A stretch of DNA of 64,000 nucleotides from Streptomyces sp. CB01201 (GCF_002803085.1 NZ_NNBJ01000001.1:802617-866616), one strand, 5' to 3'. Shown: positions 17,660 to 26,138, counted from the first letter of the stretch. Notes: generated from the sequence alone by a model not told the origin. A program made the numbers and translations.

Positions 17660-18850
17660 ATGAACCCGACGACGAACCCCACCGCGAACCCCGCCACGCC
17701 CATCGGCATCCCGCACCACCCCGTCGCGATCATCGGCGGCGGCCTCGGCGGCCTCACGCTCGCCCGGGTCCTCCAGCTGAACGGCATCCACGCCGAGGTC
17801 TTCGACCTCGACGCGTCCCCGGACGCCCGCACCCAGGGCGGCATGCTCGACATCCACGAGGAAACGGGCCAAGAGGCCCTGCGCGCGGCCCAGTTGCACG
17901 ACGCGTTCCTCGCCAAGGTGCACCCGGGCGGACAGGCGATGCGCATCCTCGACCAGCAGGCGCGCGTACGGCGCGAGGAAGGTGACGACGGCACCGGCGG
18001 CCGACCGGAGATCGACCGCGGTGATCTGCGCGGGCTGCTCCTCGATTCGCTGGCGCCCGGCACGGTGCGCTGGGGTGCCAAGGTCACCGGCGCCCGGCCG
18101 ATCGGCGGGGGAGTGCACGAGGTGACACTTGTTGACGGCGGTGTGTTCACCACCGGTCTCCTGATCGGCGCCGACGGCGCCTGGTCCCGGGTGCGGCCGC
18201 TGCTGTCCGCCGCGACCCCCGCCTACACCGGGATCTCCTTCGTCGAACTCGACCTCATGGACGCCGAGGCCCGCCACCCCGAGGCCGCACGGCTGATGGG
18301 CGGCGGCATGTTCTTCGCCCTCGGCGACGGCAAGGGGTTCCTCGGCCACCGGGAGTCCGACGGCAGCCTGCACCTCTACGTCGCGCTGCGCGCCGACGAG
18401 GAATGGCTGTCCACCATCGACTTCACCGACACGGCCGCCGCCAAGACGGCGCTCCTGGCCCACTTCGCCGACTGGGCGCCCGAGCTGCGGCAGTTGGTCA
18501 TCGACGCCGACGGCCCGCTCACGGGCCGGCCGATCCACGCCCTGCCCGTCGTCCACCGCTGGGAGCGGGTGCCGGGCGTGACCCTGCTCGGCGACGCGGC
18601 CCATCTGATGTCCCCGTTCGCGGGCGAGGGTGCCAACCTCGCCATGAAGGACGGCGCCGATCTCGGACTCGCCCTTGCCAGGTACGCCACGGACACCGAG
18701 GCCGCCCTCACGGCGTACGAGGAAGCACTTTTCCCGCGCAGTGAGGCGACGGCTCAGGAGTCCGCCGACGGCCTTGAGACCATCTTCGACTCCCGTGCGC
18801 CGCAGCCGTTGCTCGACATGTTCGCCGCCTTCGACGCGGAACGGGCCTGA
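17660..18850 (+). CDS. FAD-dependent monooxygenase resembling TetX, 396 aa
   Basis: Flavoprotein hydroxylase of the p-hydroxybenzoate hydroxylase fold. FAD-binding GGGLGG (26-31) after a leading strand VAIIG, substrate/FAD region TQGGMLDIHEETGQEAL, the DRGDLRGLLLDSL helix, and the second FAD motif LLGDAAHLMSPFAGEGANLAM (310-330). These segments line up with tetracycline destructase TetX (QGG-x-LD, GQEA, NDLR-x-LL, GDAAHLM-PFAG), and the length matches TetX (388). Family members hydroxylate aromatic polyketides or inactivate drugs. GAGGA is 8 bases before ATG 17660. Downstream of a TetR gene; ends at a strong hairpin. Drug inactivation is inference only. Confidence 0.88.
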   Translation: MNPTTNPTANPATPIGIPHHPVAIIGGGLGGLTLARVLQLNGIHAEVFDLDASPDARTQGGMLDIHEETGQEALRAAQLHDAFLAKVHPGGQAMRILDQQARVRREEGDDGTGGRPEIDRGDLRGLLLDSLAPGTVRWGAKVTGARPIGGGVHEVTLVDGGVFTTGLLIGADGAWSRVRPLLSAATPAYTGISFVELDLMDAEARHPEAARLMGGGMFFALGDGKGFLGHRESDGSLHLYVALRADEEWLSTIDFTDTAAAKTALLAHFADWAPELRQLVIDADGPLTGRPIHALPVVHRWERVPGVTLLGDAAHLMSPFAGEGANLAMKDGADLGLALARYATDTEAALTAYEEALFPRSEATAQESADGLETIFDSRAPQPLLDMFAAFDAERA

Positions 18851-18878
18851 GGCAGGCCGACGCCCTGTGACGCGGAAT

Positions 18879-18918
18879 CGCCGTGCGGGACATGGGGGAA
18901 CCACTGTCCCGCACGGCG
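18879..18918. terminator. Bidirectional terminator
   Basis: Perfect 14-bp stem (CGCCGTGCGGGACA and complement) with a 12-base loop, between the convergent monooxygenase and metallopeptidase genes. Confidence 0.85.
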
Positions 18919-18940
18919 AACCGGTGGGGCGTGCGGAAGG

Positions 18941-20791
18941 TCAGCCGTCGATGCGGTGCTGGGTCCAGAACGAGGTCAGGTCCGTGGCCGTGGCCGCCTG
19001 GGCGGCCGCCTTGAACTCGGCCGTGGTCGAGACGCCGTACCAGTGCGAAGTGGCGTAGTCCTTCAGCAACTTGGCCATCGCGCTGTCACCGATCACCCGG
19101 CGCAGATCGTGCAGGGCGCACTTGCCGTAGCCGTAGACGACGGTGGAGTAGCGGGAGGAGTGGGCGTCCCAGTACGCCATCGAGTTGGTGATCTTCTCGC
19201 TCGACGAGGCCCACGACACGCTGTTCCAGCAGTTGGTGCCGGTCTGGTTCAGGGCGAGGTCGGTGGAGTAGTCGGCGAAGGCCTCGTCCAGCCACGGGCT
19301 GTTGTACTCGTCGTCGCCGACGATGCCGTACCACCACTGGTGCCCGATCTCGTGCGTGAGCGCCGTGGTGGAGACCAGGTCGAGCACGAAGCCCGGGTAT
19401 TCCATGCCGCCGAACCAGTAGTTGTTGTCGATCACCGCGTCGAGTTCGCCGTACGGGTACGCCCCGAAGCGGGCCGCGTGCGTGTCCACGGCGGACTTGG
19501 CCGTCGCCAGCATCGACTGGGCGCTGGAGGAGCTGATGCCCGAGACCGAGTAGATGTTGATGGCCGTGCCGGCCGGTGAGGTGCCGGAGATCTTGCTGAA
19601 CGGACCGGCCGCCCAGGCGAAGTCGCGGACCTTGGAGGCGGTCGCCGTGGTGATCGTGCGGCCACTGGATCCGGGGGTGTCCACCGAGGTGCCGGTGGCC
19701 GGGACCAGCAGACCGGTGGGGTGGTCGAGGGTCACCTTGAAGTCGGCGGCCAGCGAGTAGAACGACTCCCCGTTGTTGGTGTACGGGTCCAGGTGCCAGC
19801 CCGCCGCGTCCCGGATCGCCAGGACGGGCAGGGCGTTGCCGATGTTGTTGAACGCCCCGTCGGCGCCGAAGCGGTCGGCGCCGTCGGGCACCGTGATTCC
19901 CAGATCGAAGCCGATGGTCGCGCTCTGGCCCTGGGGCAGCGGCGCCGGAAGGTCGATCTTGAGGGCCGTGCAGCCGACGGAGAGGGCGCCCGCGGTGCCG
20001 CCGGTGACGTTGCCCACCGTGATCGGCATGGCCGAGCAGGTGCCGTGGTAGTTGTCCCACAGCCGCAGGTACACCTCGCTGAGCGCGGTGGCGGAGGCGT
20101 TGGTGAAGGTCGCGCTCTCGTGTCCGGTCCAGCCGTTGCCGCTCGCGTTGCTGGTCAGGTTCACGGTGTAGGCGGGCGCGGCCGGGGTGCGGGTCGAGTC
20201 GGCGGGCGGAGTGGTGCCGCCGGAGGTGTTGAGGGCGACGTCGTCGAGGACGAAGCTCGTCTTGAGGCTGGAGTCCTCGGTGCCGGTGAAGGCGAGCGTC
20301 ACGGTCTGCCCCGCGAACCCGGACACGTCGACCGACTTCTGTACGTAGCCGGTGTTCTTGTCGAGGTTCGAGTAGGTCGCGAGCGTCGTGCTGCCGATCT
20401 TCGCCGTGAGCTTGTCGTACGCGGTCGACGTCGTGGTCTCGGCCGTGTCTATGTGAAGCCAGTAGGTGAGTGTGGCGGTGCTGCATCCCGAGGGGATGGT
20501 CACGCTCTGGGAGAGGGTGTCGGTGTGTGTGCTGCCCACACCGTTCAGCCAGGCGAAGTGGGTGCCGCCGTGAGCGGTCTCGCCGGAGCGATTGGTGATC
20601 ACGCTCGTCGACGACTGGGTCCAGGGCGAAGTGCCGCTCTCGAAGTCGCCGTTGGCGACCACCTGGGCCGGGGTGCAGGCGGCGGGCGCGGCGGGCGCGG
20701 CCGACGCCGGGACGGCGGGAAGCGAGACGGCAGCCAGCGCGGCGACGGCGCAGGCGGCCGCCGCGAGGGACTTGTGGGGGGTGGATCTCAC
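18941..20791 (-). CDS. Secreted M1-type zinc metallopeptidase with N-terminal beta-sandwich, 616 aa
   Basis: Signal peptide 1-32 (LPAVPASAA). Residues about 38-190 form a carbohydrate-binding-like jelly roll ([14 protein letters not shown] at its start, [10 protein letters not shown] at its end), then a Thr/Pro linker and an M1 aminopeptidase-like region: N-terminal saddle, GGMEYPGFV in place of GAMEN, zinc motif HEIGHQWW (about 478) with the third ligand Glu in [10 protein letters not shown] about 19 residues later, and YGYGKCAL carrying the catalytic-Tyr region. Acts outside the cell on peptides. GTG 20791 follows AAGGAG by 6 bases. The extra front domain is unusual for M1 and suggests anchoring to a polymer. 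Confidence 0.88.
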   Translation of the reverse strand: MRSTPHKSLAAAACAVAALAAVSLPAVPASAAPAAPAACTPAQVVANGDFESGTSPWTQSSTSVITNRSGETAHGGTHFAWLNGVGSTHTDTLSQSVTIPSGCSTATLTYWLHIDTAETTTSTAYDKLTAKIGSTTLATYSNLDKNTGYVQKSVDVSGFAGQTVTLAFTGTEDSSLKTSFVLDDVALNTSGGTTPPADSTRTPAAPAYTVNLTSNASGNGWTGHESATFTNASATALSEVYLRLWDNYHGTCSAMPITVGNVTGGTAGALSVGCTALKIDLPAPLPQGQSATIGFDLGITVPDGADRFGADGAFNNIGNALPVLAIRDAAGWHLDPYTNNGESFYSLAADFKVTLDHPTGLLVPATGTSVDTPGSSGRTITTATASKVRDFAWAAGPFSKISGTSPAGTAINIYSVSGISSSSAQSMLATAKSAVDTHAARFGAYPYGELDAVIDNNYWFGGMEYPGFVLDLVSTTALTHEIGHQWWYGIVGDDEYNSPWLDEAFADYSTDLALNQTGTNCWNSVSWASSSEKITNSMAYWDAHSSRYSTVVYGYGKCALHDLRRVIGDSAMAKLLKDYATSHWYGVSTTAEFKAAAQAATATDLTSFWTQHRIDG

Positions 20792-21018
20792 ACGGAACTC
20801 CTTTGAGGCGGCCGGGATTCCGGCCTGCTCGATGGCCGCCCGATCGGCTTGGGTGCGCCGCGGGACGGCCGCGGACTGTGTGCGGCACGTGCACGATCAC
20901 TGAGGTGGGACGGGTGCACGTCGTCCTGGGGGCAGGGCTGCGTGCGGAGGGAAGCTTCGCAGCTATGACCAGGCCATGCCAAGAGACGCGCGGAGCATCC
21001 GGTGGCGGGCGGCGGCAA

Positions 21019-21048
21019 TTGACAGGCTCGCGTCGAGCAGACCATGAT
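21019..21048 (+). promoter_or_regulatory. Vegetative promoter of the ABC transporter operon
   Basis: TTGACA (21019-21024), 18-base spacer, CATGAT (21043-21048). The -10 element overlaps the start of the 26-bp palindrome, so repressor and polymerase would compete. Confidence 0.65.
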
Positions 21049-21071
21049 TCCACTAGTTGACTAGTGGAATC
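21046..21071. promoter_or_regulatory. Operator, likely for the GntR/YtrA-type regulator of this operon
   Basis: Two perfect 11-bp arms (GATTCCACTAG and complement) around TTGA. Located over the predicted transcription start, 16 bases before the ATPase start. A GntR regulator encoded as the third gene of the operon is the obvious binder. Confidence 0.75.
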
Positions 21072-21087
21072 GGCAAGGAGGGGGAGT

Positions 21088-22032
21088 ATGAGCGGCACGG
21101 CCACTTCGGGTGGGGGTGACAGCCGGTGGGCCCTGGAGGCACACGGTCTTGGCAAGAAGTACCGCCGGGGGTGGGCGCTGCGGGAGGAGACCTTCCGGAT
21201 CCCGGCCGGCCGCGTCTGCGGCCTCGTCGGCCCCAACGGGGCAGGAAAAAGCACCCTGTTGGGAATCGCCGCCCGGCTCGTCGAGCCGACACGGGGAGAA
21301 CTGCGCGTCTTCGGGCGCCCGGTCACCGATCCGTCGGTGCTGCCCAGGTGCGCCTATCTCGGCCAGGACAAGCCCCTGTTCAAACGCTTCACCGTGGCCG
21401 AGACGCTCCGCATGGGGCAGGAACTCAACCCCGGCTGGGACCGGGCCGCGGCCGAACGGATCGTGCGAGAAGGGAAGTTGGAACCGAACGCCAGGGTCGG
21501 GACCCTCTCCGGTGGCCAGCGGACCCGGGTCGCCTTCGCGCTCGCCTTCGGCAAGCGCCCCGACCTACTGCTCCTGGACGAGCCGATGTCCGACCTCGAC
21601 CCGCTCGCCCGGGACGAGATCGGCTCCCTGCTCATGTCGGAGGTCGCCGAACGCGGCACCACCGTCCTGATGTCGTCCCACATGCTCTCCGAGCTGGAGC
21701 ACATGTGTGACTTCCTGCTCGTGATGGCGGACGGCCGGATCCGTATGGCCGGTGACACCGACGAGCTGGTGCCCATGCACACCCTGGTCACCGGGATCAC
21801 CGAGGACGGCGGCCTGCCCGAGTCCCTGGGTACCCACACCGTGATCGATGTCCGTACCGCGGGGCGGCAGTTCACCGCCCTGGTCCGCCATGAGATTCCG
21901 CTCGACCCCACCTGGCAGCTCGCCGAACCAGGCCTGGAGGAGGTGCTGCTCGGCTACCTGCGCCATCCCGAGGCCCCCGCGCTGCTCTCGCCGACAGCCG
22001 TCCCCGCCCACCGAGAGGAGCATGTGGCATGA
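21088..22032 (+). CDS. ABC transporter ATP-binding protein, 314 aa
   Basis: Walker A GPNGAGKST (48-56), Q-loop LGQDKPLF, signature LSGGQ (140-144), Walker B LLLLDEP (160-166), D-loop SDLDPLARDE and switch His in LMSSHMLSELEH. C-terminal 90 residues are a regulatory extension seen in ABC-2-type exporters of the DrrA/YtrB class. AAGGAGG lies 7 bases before ATG 21088. It is the first gene of a three-gene operon (ATPase, permease, GntR) driven from 21019-21048 and translationally coupled to the permease by ATGA. Confidence 0.92.
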   Translation: MSGTATSGGGDSRWALEAHGLGKKYRRGWALREETFRIPAGRVCGLVGPNGAGKSTLLGIAARLVEPTRGELRVFGRPVTDPSVLPRCAYLGQDKPLFKRFTVAETLRMGQELNPGWDRAAAERIVREGKLEPNARVGTLSGGQRTRVAFALAFGKRPDLLLLDEPMSDLDPLARDEIGSLLMSEVAERGTTVLMSSHMLSELEHMCDFLLVMADGRIRMAGDTDELVPMHTLVTGITEDGGLPESLGTHTVIDVRTAGRQFTALVRHEIPLDPTWQLAEPGLEEVLLGYLRHPEAPALLSPTAVPAHREEHVA

Positions 22033-23015
22033 GCGTCCTCGCCCGCACCCCCGCGCGCCAGGAAGCCTCCTTCGGCGGCCGCCGCCGGATACGCGGTCTG
22101 GCCTGGCTGATGGTGCGTCAGCACCGTGCCGCCCTGATCGCCTGCACCGCGGCAACCCTCATCGGCGCGCTCTGGATCATCTACGAACGCGGCACCATGC
22201 TGGACACGCTGCACAACGCCGGCTGGCCCGCGAAGCCCACCGTGGCCCTTGACGGGGGAACGGCGCAGAGCATCGACAACTCCTTCAACAACCTCGCCGG
22301 ATACCTCGGTTACCTGCCGCTCGTGTTCGGCGTGTTCATCGGTGCCCCTCTCCTCTCCGCCGACCAGGAGCACGGCACCGCCCGTCTCGCCGCCACCCAG
22401 TCGGTGTCCCGACTGCGCTGGCTGCTCTGGAAGTTGGGCTTCGCGCTCGGTCTGGTCGTGGTCACCACGGCGGTCCTGGGCGCACTGTTCGGCTGGTGGT
22501 GGCGGGCCCTGCGGACTGTGGTCTCCAGTGACTGGCTGTCCGGCACGGTCTTCGACAACACCCTGCCGGTCCTGATCGCGCTCACGCTGTTCACCACCAC
22601 CCTCGGCATCGCCATCGGCGCGCTGACGCGCCGCGCGGTCACCGCTATGGCCGTCACGTTCTTCACTTCGGCGGCGTTCCTCCTGGTGTGCGACCACTTC
22701 AGGACGCGGCTCGCCACCCCGCGCCGCGTCGCCTTCCCGCTCGACGGCGCCCATCCGGCGGTGCTGGACGGCGCGGTCCAGGTAGACCAGTGGATCGGCA
22801 CCGCCTCCGGCAAGGTCTACGGCTGGGGTACATGTGTGAGCGACGCGTCACCCGAGGCCTGCCGGGCCAGGATGGGGATCGTCAACACGGTGTGGGACTA
22901 CTTCGGTTACGACCAGATGGCCGGCCTTCAGTGGACGGCGGCCGGATTCCTGCTGGGCGGGAGCGCACTCCTGGTGGCGCTGGTGGTGTGGCGAACTCGG
23001 CGCCAGGCGCTCTAG
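22029..23015 (+). CDS. ABC-2-type permease, 328 aa
   Basis: Six hydrophobic segments, e.g. IRGLAWLMVRQHRAALIACTAATLIGAL, YLGYLPLVFGVFIGAPLLS, LGFALGLVVVTTAVLGALFGWWW, LPVLIALTLFTTTLGIAIGAL and FLLGGSALLVALVVW. The EHGTARLAATQSVSRLRWL stretch after the second segment is the conserved cytoplasmic coupling region of ABC-2 permeases (EREHGT-like). Two extracellular Cys (WGTCVSDASPEAC) may form a disulfide. Starts in an ATGA overlap with the ATPase. Substrate unknown; YtrA-regulated exporters often respond to cell-wall antibiotics. Confidence 0.88.
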   Translation: MSVLARTPARQEASFGGRRRIRGLAWLMVRQHRAALIACTAATLIGALWIIYERGTMLDTLHNAGWPAKPTVALDGGTAQSIDNSFNNLAGYLGYLPLVFGVFIGAPLLSADQEHGTARLAATQSVSRLRWLLWKLGFALGLVVVTTAVLGALFGWWWRALRTVVSSDWLSGTVFDNTLPVLIALTLFTTTLGIAIGALTRRAVTAMAVTFFTSAAFLLVCDHFRTRLATPRRVAFPLDGAHPAVLDGAVQVDQWIGTASGKVYGWGTCVSDASPEACRARMGIVNTVWDYFGYDQMAGLQWTAAGFLLGGSALLVALVVWRTRRQAL

Positions 23016-23087
23016 CCGTACGCGGGTCCCTACGTCAGTCCTCACACCAGCCCGTATCGTCAAGACGCACGGAAGGAGGCGGGTGCG

Positions 23088-23495
23088 ATGGTCGTGTTCC
23101 GCATAGAGCGACGCAGCGGAGTGCCCGCGTATCTCCAGATCGTCCACCAGGTCGAGCAGGCGCTGCGGATGGGCGCGCTGGAGGAGGGCGACCGGCTGCC
23201 CACCGCGGCGCAAGTGGCCGCCGACACGAAGGTCAACCCCAACACCACGCTCAAGGCGTACCGCGAGCTGGAACGGTCCGGACTCGTCGAGGTGCGCCAG
23301 GGCGCCGGCACCTTCATCACCCGGTCGCTGGCCGCCCCCGACAGCGAGCCCGACTCACCGATCCGGGCCAGGCTCGCCGAGTGGATGCGGGAGGCGGTTT
23401 CCCTGGGCCTGACGGAGCAGGAGGTCACCACCCTCTTCGACACGGTCCGCTCCCACGCCTACGCCGCCGCGCTTGCCCCGGCACCTTCGGCGTGA
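23088..23495 (+). CDS. GntR-family regulator, YtrA subfamily, 135 aa
   Basis: Winged HTH of GntR type: VPAYLQIVHQVEQALRMGALEEGDRLPTAAQVAADTKVNPNTTLKAYRELERSGLVEVRQGAGTFI, residues about 12-77. The C-terminal part is only about 55 residues (two helices), the hallmark of the YtrA subfamily, which controls adjacent ABC transporter operons. GGAGG 9 bases before ATG 23088. It follows the transporter genes by 72 bases, and a perfect 11-bp-arm operator lies at the operon promoter, giving autoregulation. Confidence 0.9.
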   Translation: MVVFRIERRSGVPAYLQIVHQVEQALRMGALEEGDRLPTAAQVAADTKVNPNTTLKAYRELERSGLVEVRQGAGTFITRSLAAPDSEPDSPIRARLAEWMREAVSLGLTEQEVTTLFDTVRSHAYAAALAPAPSA

Positions 23496-23566
23496 GCCTT
23501 TGGCAGGAGCGGCGCCTGGGGCCGGGCCGTGCTCCCGGTCATCCTGCTCTGCCTCCCACCCCGAGG

Positions 23567-24049
23567 CTAGGCCTGGGGCTGGGGCTGGGCGTCGGCGGCG
23601 GCGTTGGTCTCGGCGACGGCCGCGGAGAGTCGTTTCCGTACGGATTCGGGCAGCGGGGTGCCCCCGGTGGAGTCGACCACCTGCTCGGCCAGGCTCCGCA
23701 GCTTGGTGTTGGTGTGCTGGGACGTGGCGACGAGGACCTTCCACGCGTCGTCCTGGCTGAGGCCGAAGGCGGCCATGAGAATGCCGCGGGCCAGGTCGAT
23801 GGTGCCCCGGCTGCGCATGGCCCGTCGCAGCTGGTCGAGTTCGAGGCGTAGGTCCGCGTCGGGGTCCGTTGCGTCCGGACCTTGGGAAGGGAACTCGTCG
23901 TGATCCGGGACGGAGCCGTCCAAGACAGGGCGGTCCAAGACGGGGCGGTCCGGGACGGGGCGGTCCGGGACGGGGTCGCGCGGGAGCTGGTGGTCCGGCC
24001 TGGGGCAGGTGCCGGCTTGCCCGGCCCCGTTCTGGTCACAGCGTGGCAT
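23567..24049 (-). CDS. ANTAR-domain protein with repetitive linker, 160 aa
   Basis: The C-terminal 100 residues contain an ANTAR RNA-binding domain (QLRRAMRSRGTIDLARGILMAAFGLSQDDAWKVLVATSQHTNTKLRSLAEQVV), a three-helix module that binds dual-hexaloop RNA hairpins to prevent termination. No GAF or receiver sensor is fused, so it may bind RNA constitutively or be partnered. The first 55 residues are polar with four Cys and a block of Asp/Pro-rich pentapeptides (PVPDR, PVLDR, PVLDG) coded by 15-bp repeats. GGGGAG lies 6 bases before ATG 24049. C-terminus is a short Gln/Pro repeat (QPQPQA). Convergent with the GntR gene. Confidence 0.82.
   Translation of the reverse strand: MPRCDQNGAGQAGTCPRPDHQLPRDPVPDRPVPDRPVLDRPVLDGSVPDHDEFPSQGPDATDPDADLRLELDQLRRAMRSRGTIDLARGILMAAFGLSQDDAWKVLVATSQHTNTKLRSLAEQVVDSTGGTPLPESVRKRLSAAVAETNAAADAQPQPQA
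23920..23984 (-). repeat. 15-bp tandem repeats in the ANTAR gene
   Basis: At least four units of type GTCCCGGACCGCCCC on the minus strand with exact 15-base period, two of them diverged to GTCTTGGAC. They code for PV(P/L)D(R/G) and start about 25 codons into the gene. Unlike the arrays at 5.9, 7.8 and 9.6 kb this unit holds no start codon. Confidence 0.85.
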
Positions 24050-24321
24050 CGCCATCTCCCCCTGCGCATTGAGGCAGTTCACGCACGCCCAGATTCGCGC
24101 GCGTACGCGACACACGTCAAGTGATACATGAAGCCCAGTTCGGGTATTCCTGGCCGCGAGACAAGCACGCCGATACGGGCCCGCGATGCGCCGCACTGGT
24201 GGAGTGGTCATCGCGGCTTGATCTCGTGGGTCACGCTGGCCGGTTGCGCGCTGGTCGTGGGCCTCGCGCGCCGGGAGGATTCTCCCCTGCCGGGTGGGGA
24301 TACCGAGAGGGGTGGGAGTAG

Positions 24322-25212
24322 ATGCGCATACGACGAAGGAGTGCTGCGGACAAGGGTGTTGGGGTGATCGGACGGAGTCTGGTCGCAGCGGCCATCGCCT
24401 GCGCGGGAGTTGCGGCAGTGCCGGCGGCGGCCCAGGCGGCGCCCGCCGGAACCGCGGCCGCGGCTGCCTCCACCGCCACGACCTCCGCGTGCGGTACGGA
24501 CACGGGTGCCAAGGGTCTGGCAAGCTCACCGGTCTCCGACAGCCTGGTCTCGGTGGTCCGCACGGACGGCCGAATCGCCCAGTTCCAGCTCTTCTACGAC
24601 TCGACGGCGACCAGGGGCCTGCCCTTCGTCTGGCACCGCGAACAGCTCGCGCCGGGCGGTGCGTACGGCGCCTGGCAGCGCGTGAGTGCGGCCACGGTCG
24701 GCCCCAAGAGCTACTACGTCACCGCGATGGAGAACTCGGCCGGCGCCATCGAGTTGCTGTTCTCCACCTATGGCACGTTCTGCCACTCCGTCGAGAACGG
24801 CAGCGCCGGAGGCTGGAGCGAGCCCGATGCGTTCGGCCTTGCCCCGACCCCGTACCACGGCGGAGTCGTCCTGTTCAAGGAGCGGGACGGCAGCATCGAC
24901 GCCTTCGCCTCCGGCTCAAGGAACGGCAGCACGATGGAGCTGCGGCACCAGCAGAACGCGGCGTCCGGCTGGGGTCCCGTCCAGTCGACCGGCACGGTCC
25001 CCGGGCAGGACGTCGGCCTGAGCCAGCCCAGCACGGTGGAGCAACTGCCGGACGGCAGGCTGCACTTGACGGCCCGCGAATGGAACCGCGACCGCACCTG
25101 GGAGATCTACCAGACATCGCCCGGCGGCGGCTGGGGCCCTTGGCAGCTGGTCTCCCCGCCGGCGACCGCGGTACCGGCCTCCCTGCTCGCTGCCGCCACG
25201 TCCCGCAGTTGA
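24322..25212 (+). CDS. Secreted WGPW-repeat protein, probable beta-propeller, 296 aa
   Basis: N-terminal basic region and signal peptide to about residue 40 (AVPAAAQAA), then strand repeats typical of sugar-binding propellers (PLL/FNIP-like): QLFYDSTATRGLPFVWHREQ, YGAWQRVSAATVGPKSYYVTA, GWSEPDAFG, GWGPVQSTG and the last GGGWGPWQLVSPP. One Cys is close to the mature N-terminus (TSACGTD) and another at TFCHSVE. No catalytic motif seen. Function unknown; carbohydrate or cell-surface binding is plausible by analogy. Followed by a strong terminator. Confidence 0.65.
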   Translation: MRIRRRSAADKGVGVIGRSLVAAAIACAGVAAVPAAAQAAPAGTAAAAASTATTSACGTDTGAKGLASSPVSDSLVSVVRTDGRIAQFQLFYDSTATRGLPFVWHREQLAPGGAYGAWQRVSAATVGPKSYYVTAMENSAGAIELLFSTYGTFCHSVENGSAGGWSEPDAFGLAPTPYHGGVVLFKERDGSIDAFASGSRNGSTMELRHQQNAASGWGPVQSTGTVPGQDVGLSQPSTVEQLPDGRLHLTAREWNRDRTWEIYQTSPGGGWGPWQLVSPPATAVPASLLAAATSRS

Positions 25213-25216
25213 ACAG

Positions 25217-25360
25217 GTGAACGTGGACCGCACCACCGGTCTGCGGGACGGTGATGTCGTCCAGCTCACGATCGCGCGCCGGCCCGCCCGAAGACACGGC
25301 GGGGGTCAAGGAGCAGGGGCCTCCCCAGGGACCTCGGTGTCGGTGTCCGTGACGACCTGA
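25217..25360 (+). other. Possible gene remnant, 47 codons
   Basis: A short frame from GTG 25217 begins VNVDRTTGLRDGDVVQL, which resembles the first strands of the neocarzinostatin/macromomycin-like immunoglobulin fold (V-x-P-x-TGL-DG-x-V). It then runs into basic, low-complexity sequence and stops at 25358-25360. Too short for the domain, so if real it is a truncated fossil. Low confidence. Confidence 0.2.
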
Positions 25361-25385
25361 TGTGGGTCGAGAAGTGAGGCTGGAG

Positions 25386-25413
25386 AAGGGGCCGACGGTA
25401 ACGTCGGCCCCTT
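25386..25413. terminator. Intrinsic terminator
   Basis: Perfect 12-bp stem (AAGGGGCCGACG and complement), tetraloop GTAA, followed by a T-rich run TGTCTTTCTCTG. Ends transcription from the 24322-25212 gene. Confidence 0.9.
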
Positions 25414-25419
25414 TGTCTT

Positions 25420-25447
25420 TCTCTGTATCTGGTCTCTGTATCTGGTT
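25420..25447. repeat. 13-bp tandem duplication
   Basis: TCTCTGTATCTGG repeated twice directly after the terminator. This 500-bp stretch (25213-25712) otherwise holds no convincing gene; its GC content is lower than the neighbourhood. Confidence 0.65.
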
Positions 25448-25712
25448 TGTCCCTGCTGTCCGGGCGCGAAGACGGGCGCCTCCCGCCGGTCAGTGGCGCG
25501 CAGCCGTCCGGGCTGCCCCACCCGAACACGCCGTGACTGGTGGCGAGTTGCGGGGGTTCAGCGCCGCCTCTGGCTGCGGCCACCTCCAAGTCTGCCTGGC
25601 ATGTGGCGTGTCCGTGCCTGCCTACTCCCGGCCCCCGGGCGGTACGGGATGCCACCATCAACAGGTATGTTGAACGCGTTCAAGTCAAAGCTTTGTGTAC
25701 CTGTGGGGGGTC

Positions 25713-26138
25713 ATGATGAATGCGGTTTCGGCGGATGAAGAGCGGGCCCATGGATGGCAGATCGCTCTGGCAGCGGCCGCTGTGCTGGCCCTCCTGCCCT
25801 GGCTGGCCCTGGGCGTGGAAAGCGTGTTCGTGCCGATCGTCGTTATGGTGGGCGGTCTTCCCGTCGCCATTCCCCTGCGTGACCTGCGTCGGCGTGAGGC
25901 GTTCGTACGGAGCTGCATCGGGGCGGCCTCCTACTGCGCGTTCTGTGCCATATGCGGTTTCATGTTCGGGGCGTTCGTGCTCCTGCCGTCGGCCGTGCTG
26001 CTGCTCTTGGCTGCCGGTGCGGATCCTCGCAGGCGACCGGACGAGGCGCCGGTTCTGGGCGTGGTGGGTGCTCTGCTGGCGGCAGGTGCGGTGGTCGGCC
26101 CGACCGTGCTGATCTGGGACGTCGTCGTCGCTCCGTAG
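25713..26138 (+). CDS. Small integral membrane protein, 141 aa
   Basis: Four predicted membrane helices: IALAAAAVLALLPWLALGV, VFVPIVVMVGGLPVAIPL, SCIGAASYCAFCAICGFMFGAFVLLPSAVLLLLAAG and VLGVVGALLAAGAVVGPTVLIW. No recognisable family. Start ATG 25713 (or 25716), preceded by GGGGGG; an upstream in-frame GTG at 25695 is less likely. Codon use and the region around it are less GC-biased than typical for the window. Confidence 0.6.
   Translation: MMNAVSADEERAHGWQIALAAAAVLALLPWLALGVESVFVPIVVMVGGLPVAIPLRDLRRREAFVRSCIGAASYCAFCAICGFMFGAFVLLPSAVLLLLAAGADPRRRPDEAPVLGVVGALLAAGAVVGPTVLIWDVVVAP

Noticed and set aside
24000..24320. ANTAR target hairpins or a riboswitch near the ANTAR gene
   Set aside because: No convincing pair of hexaloop hairpins or conserved aptamer could be recognised by eye in this gap.
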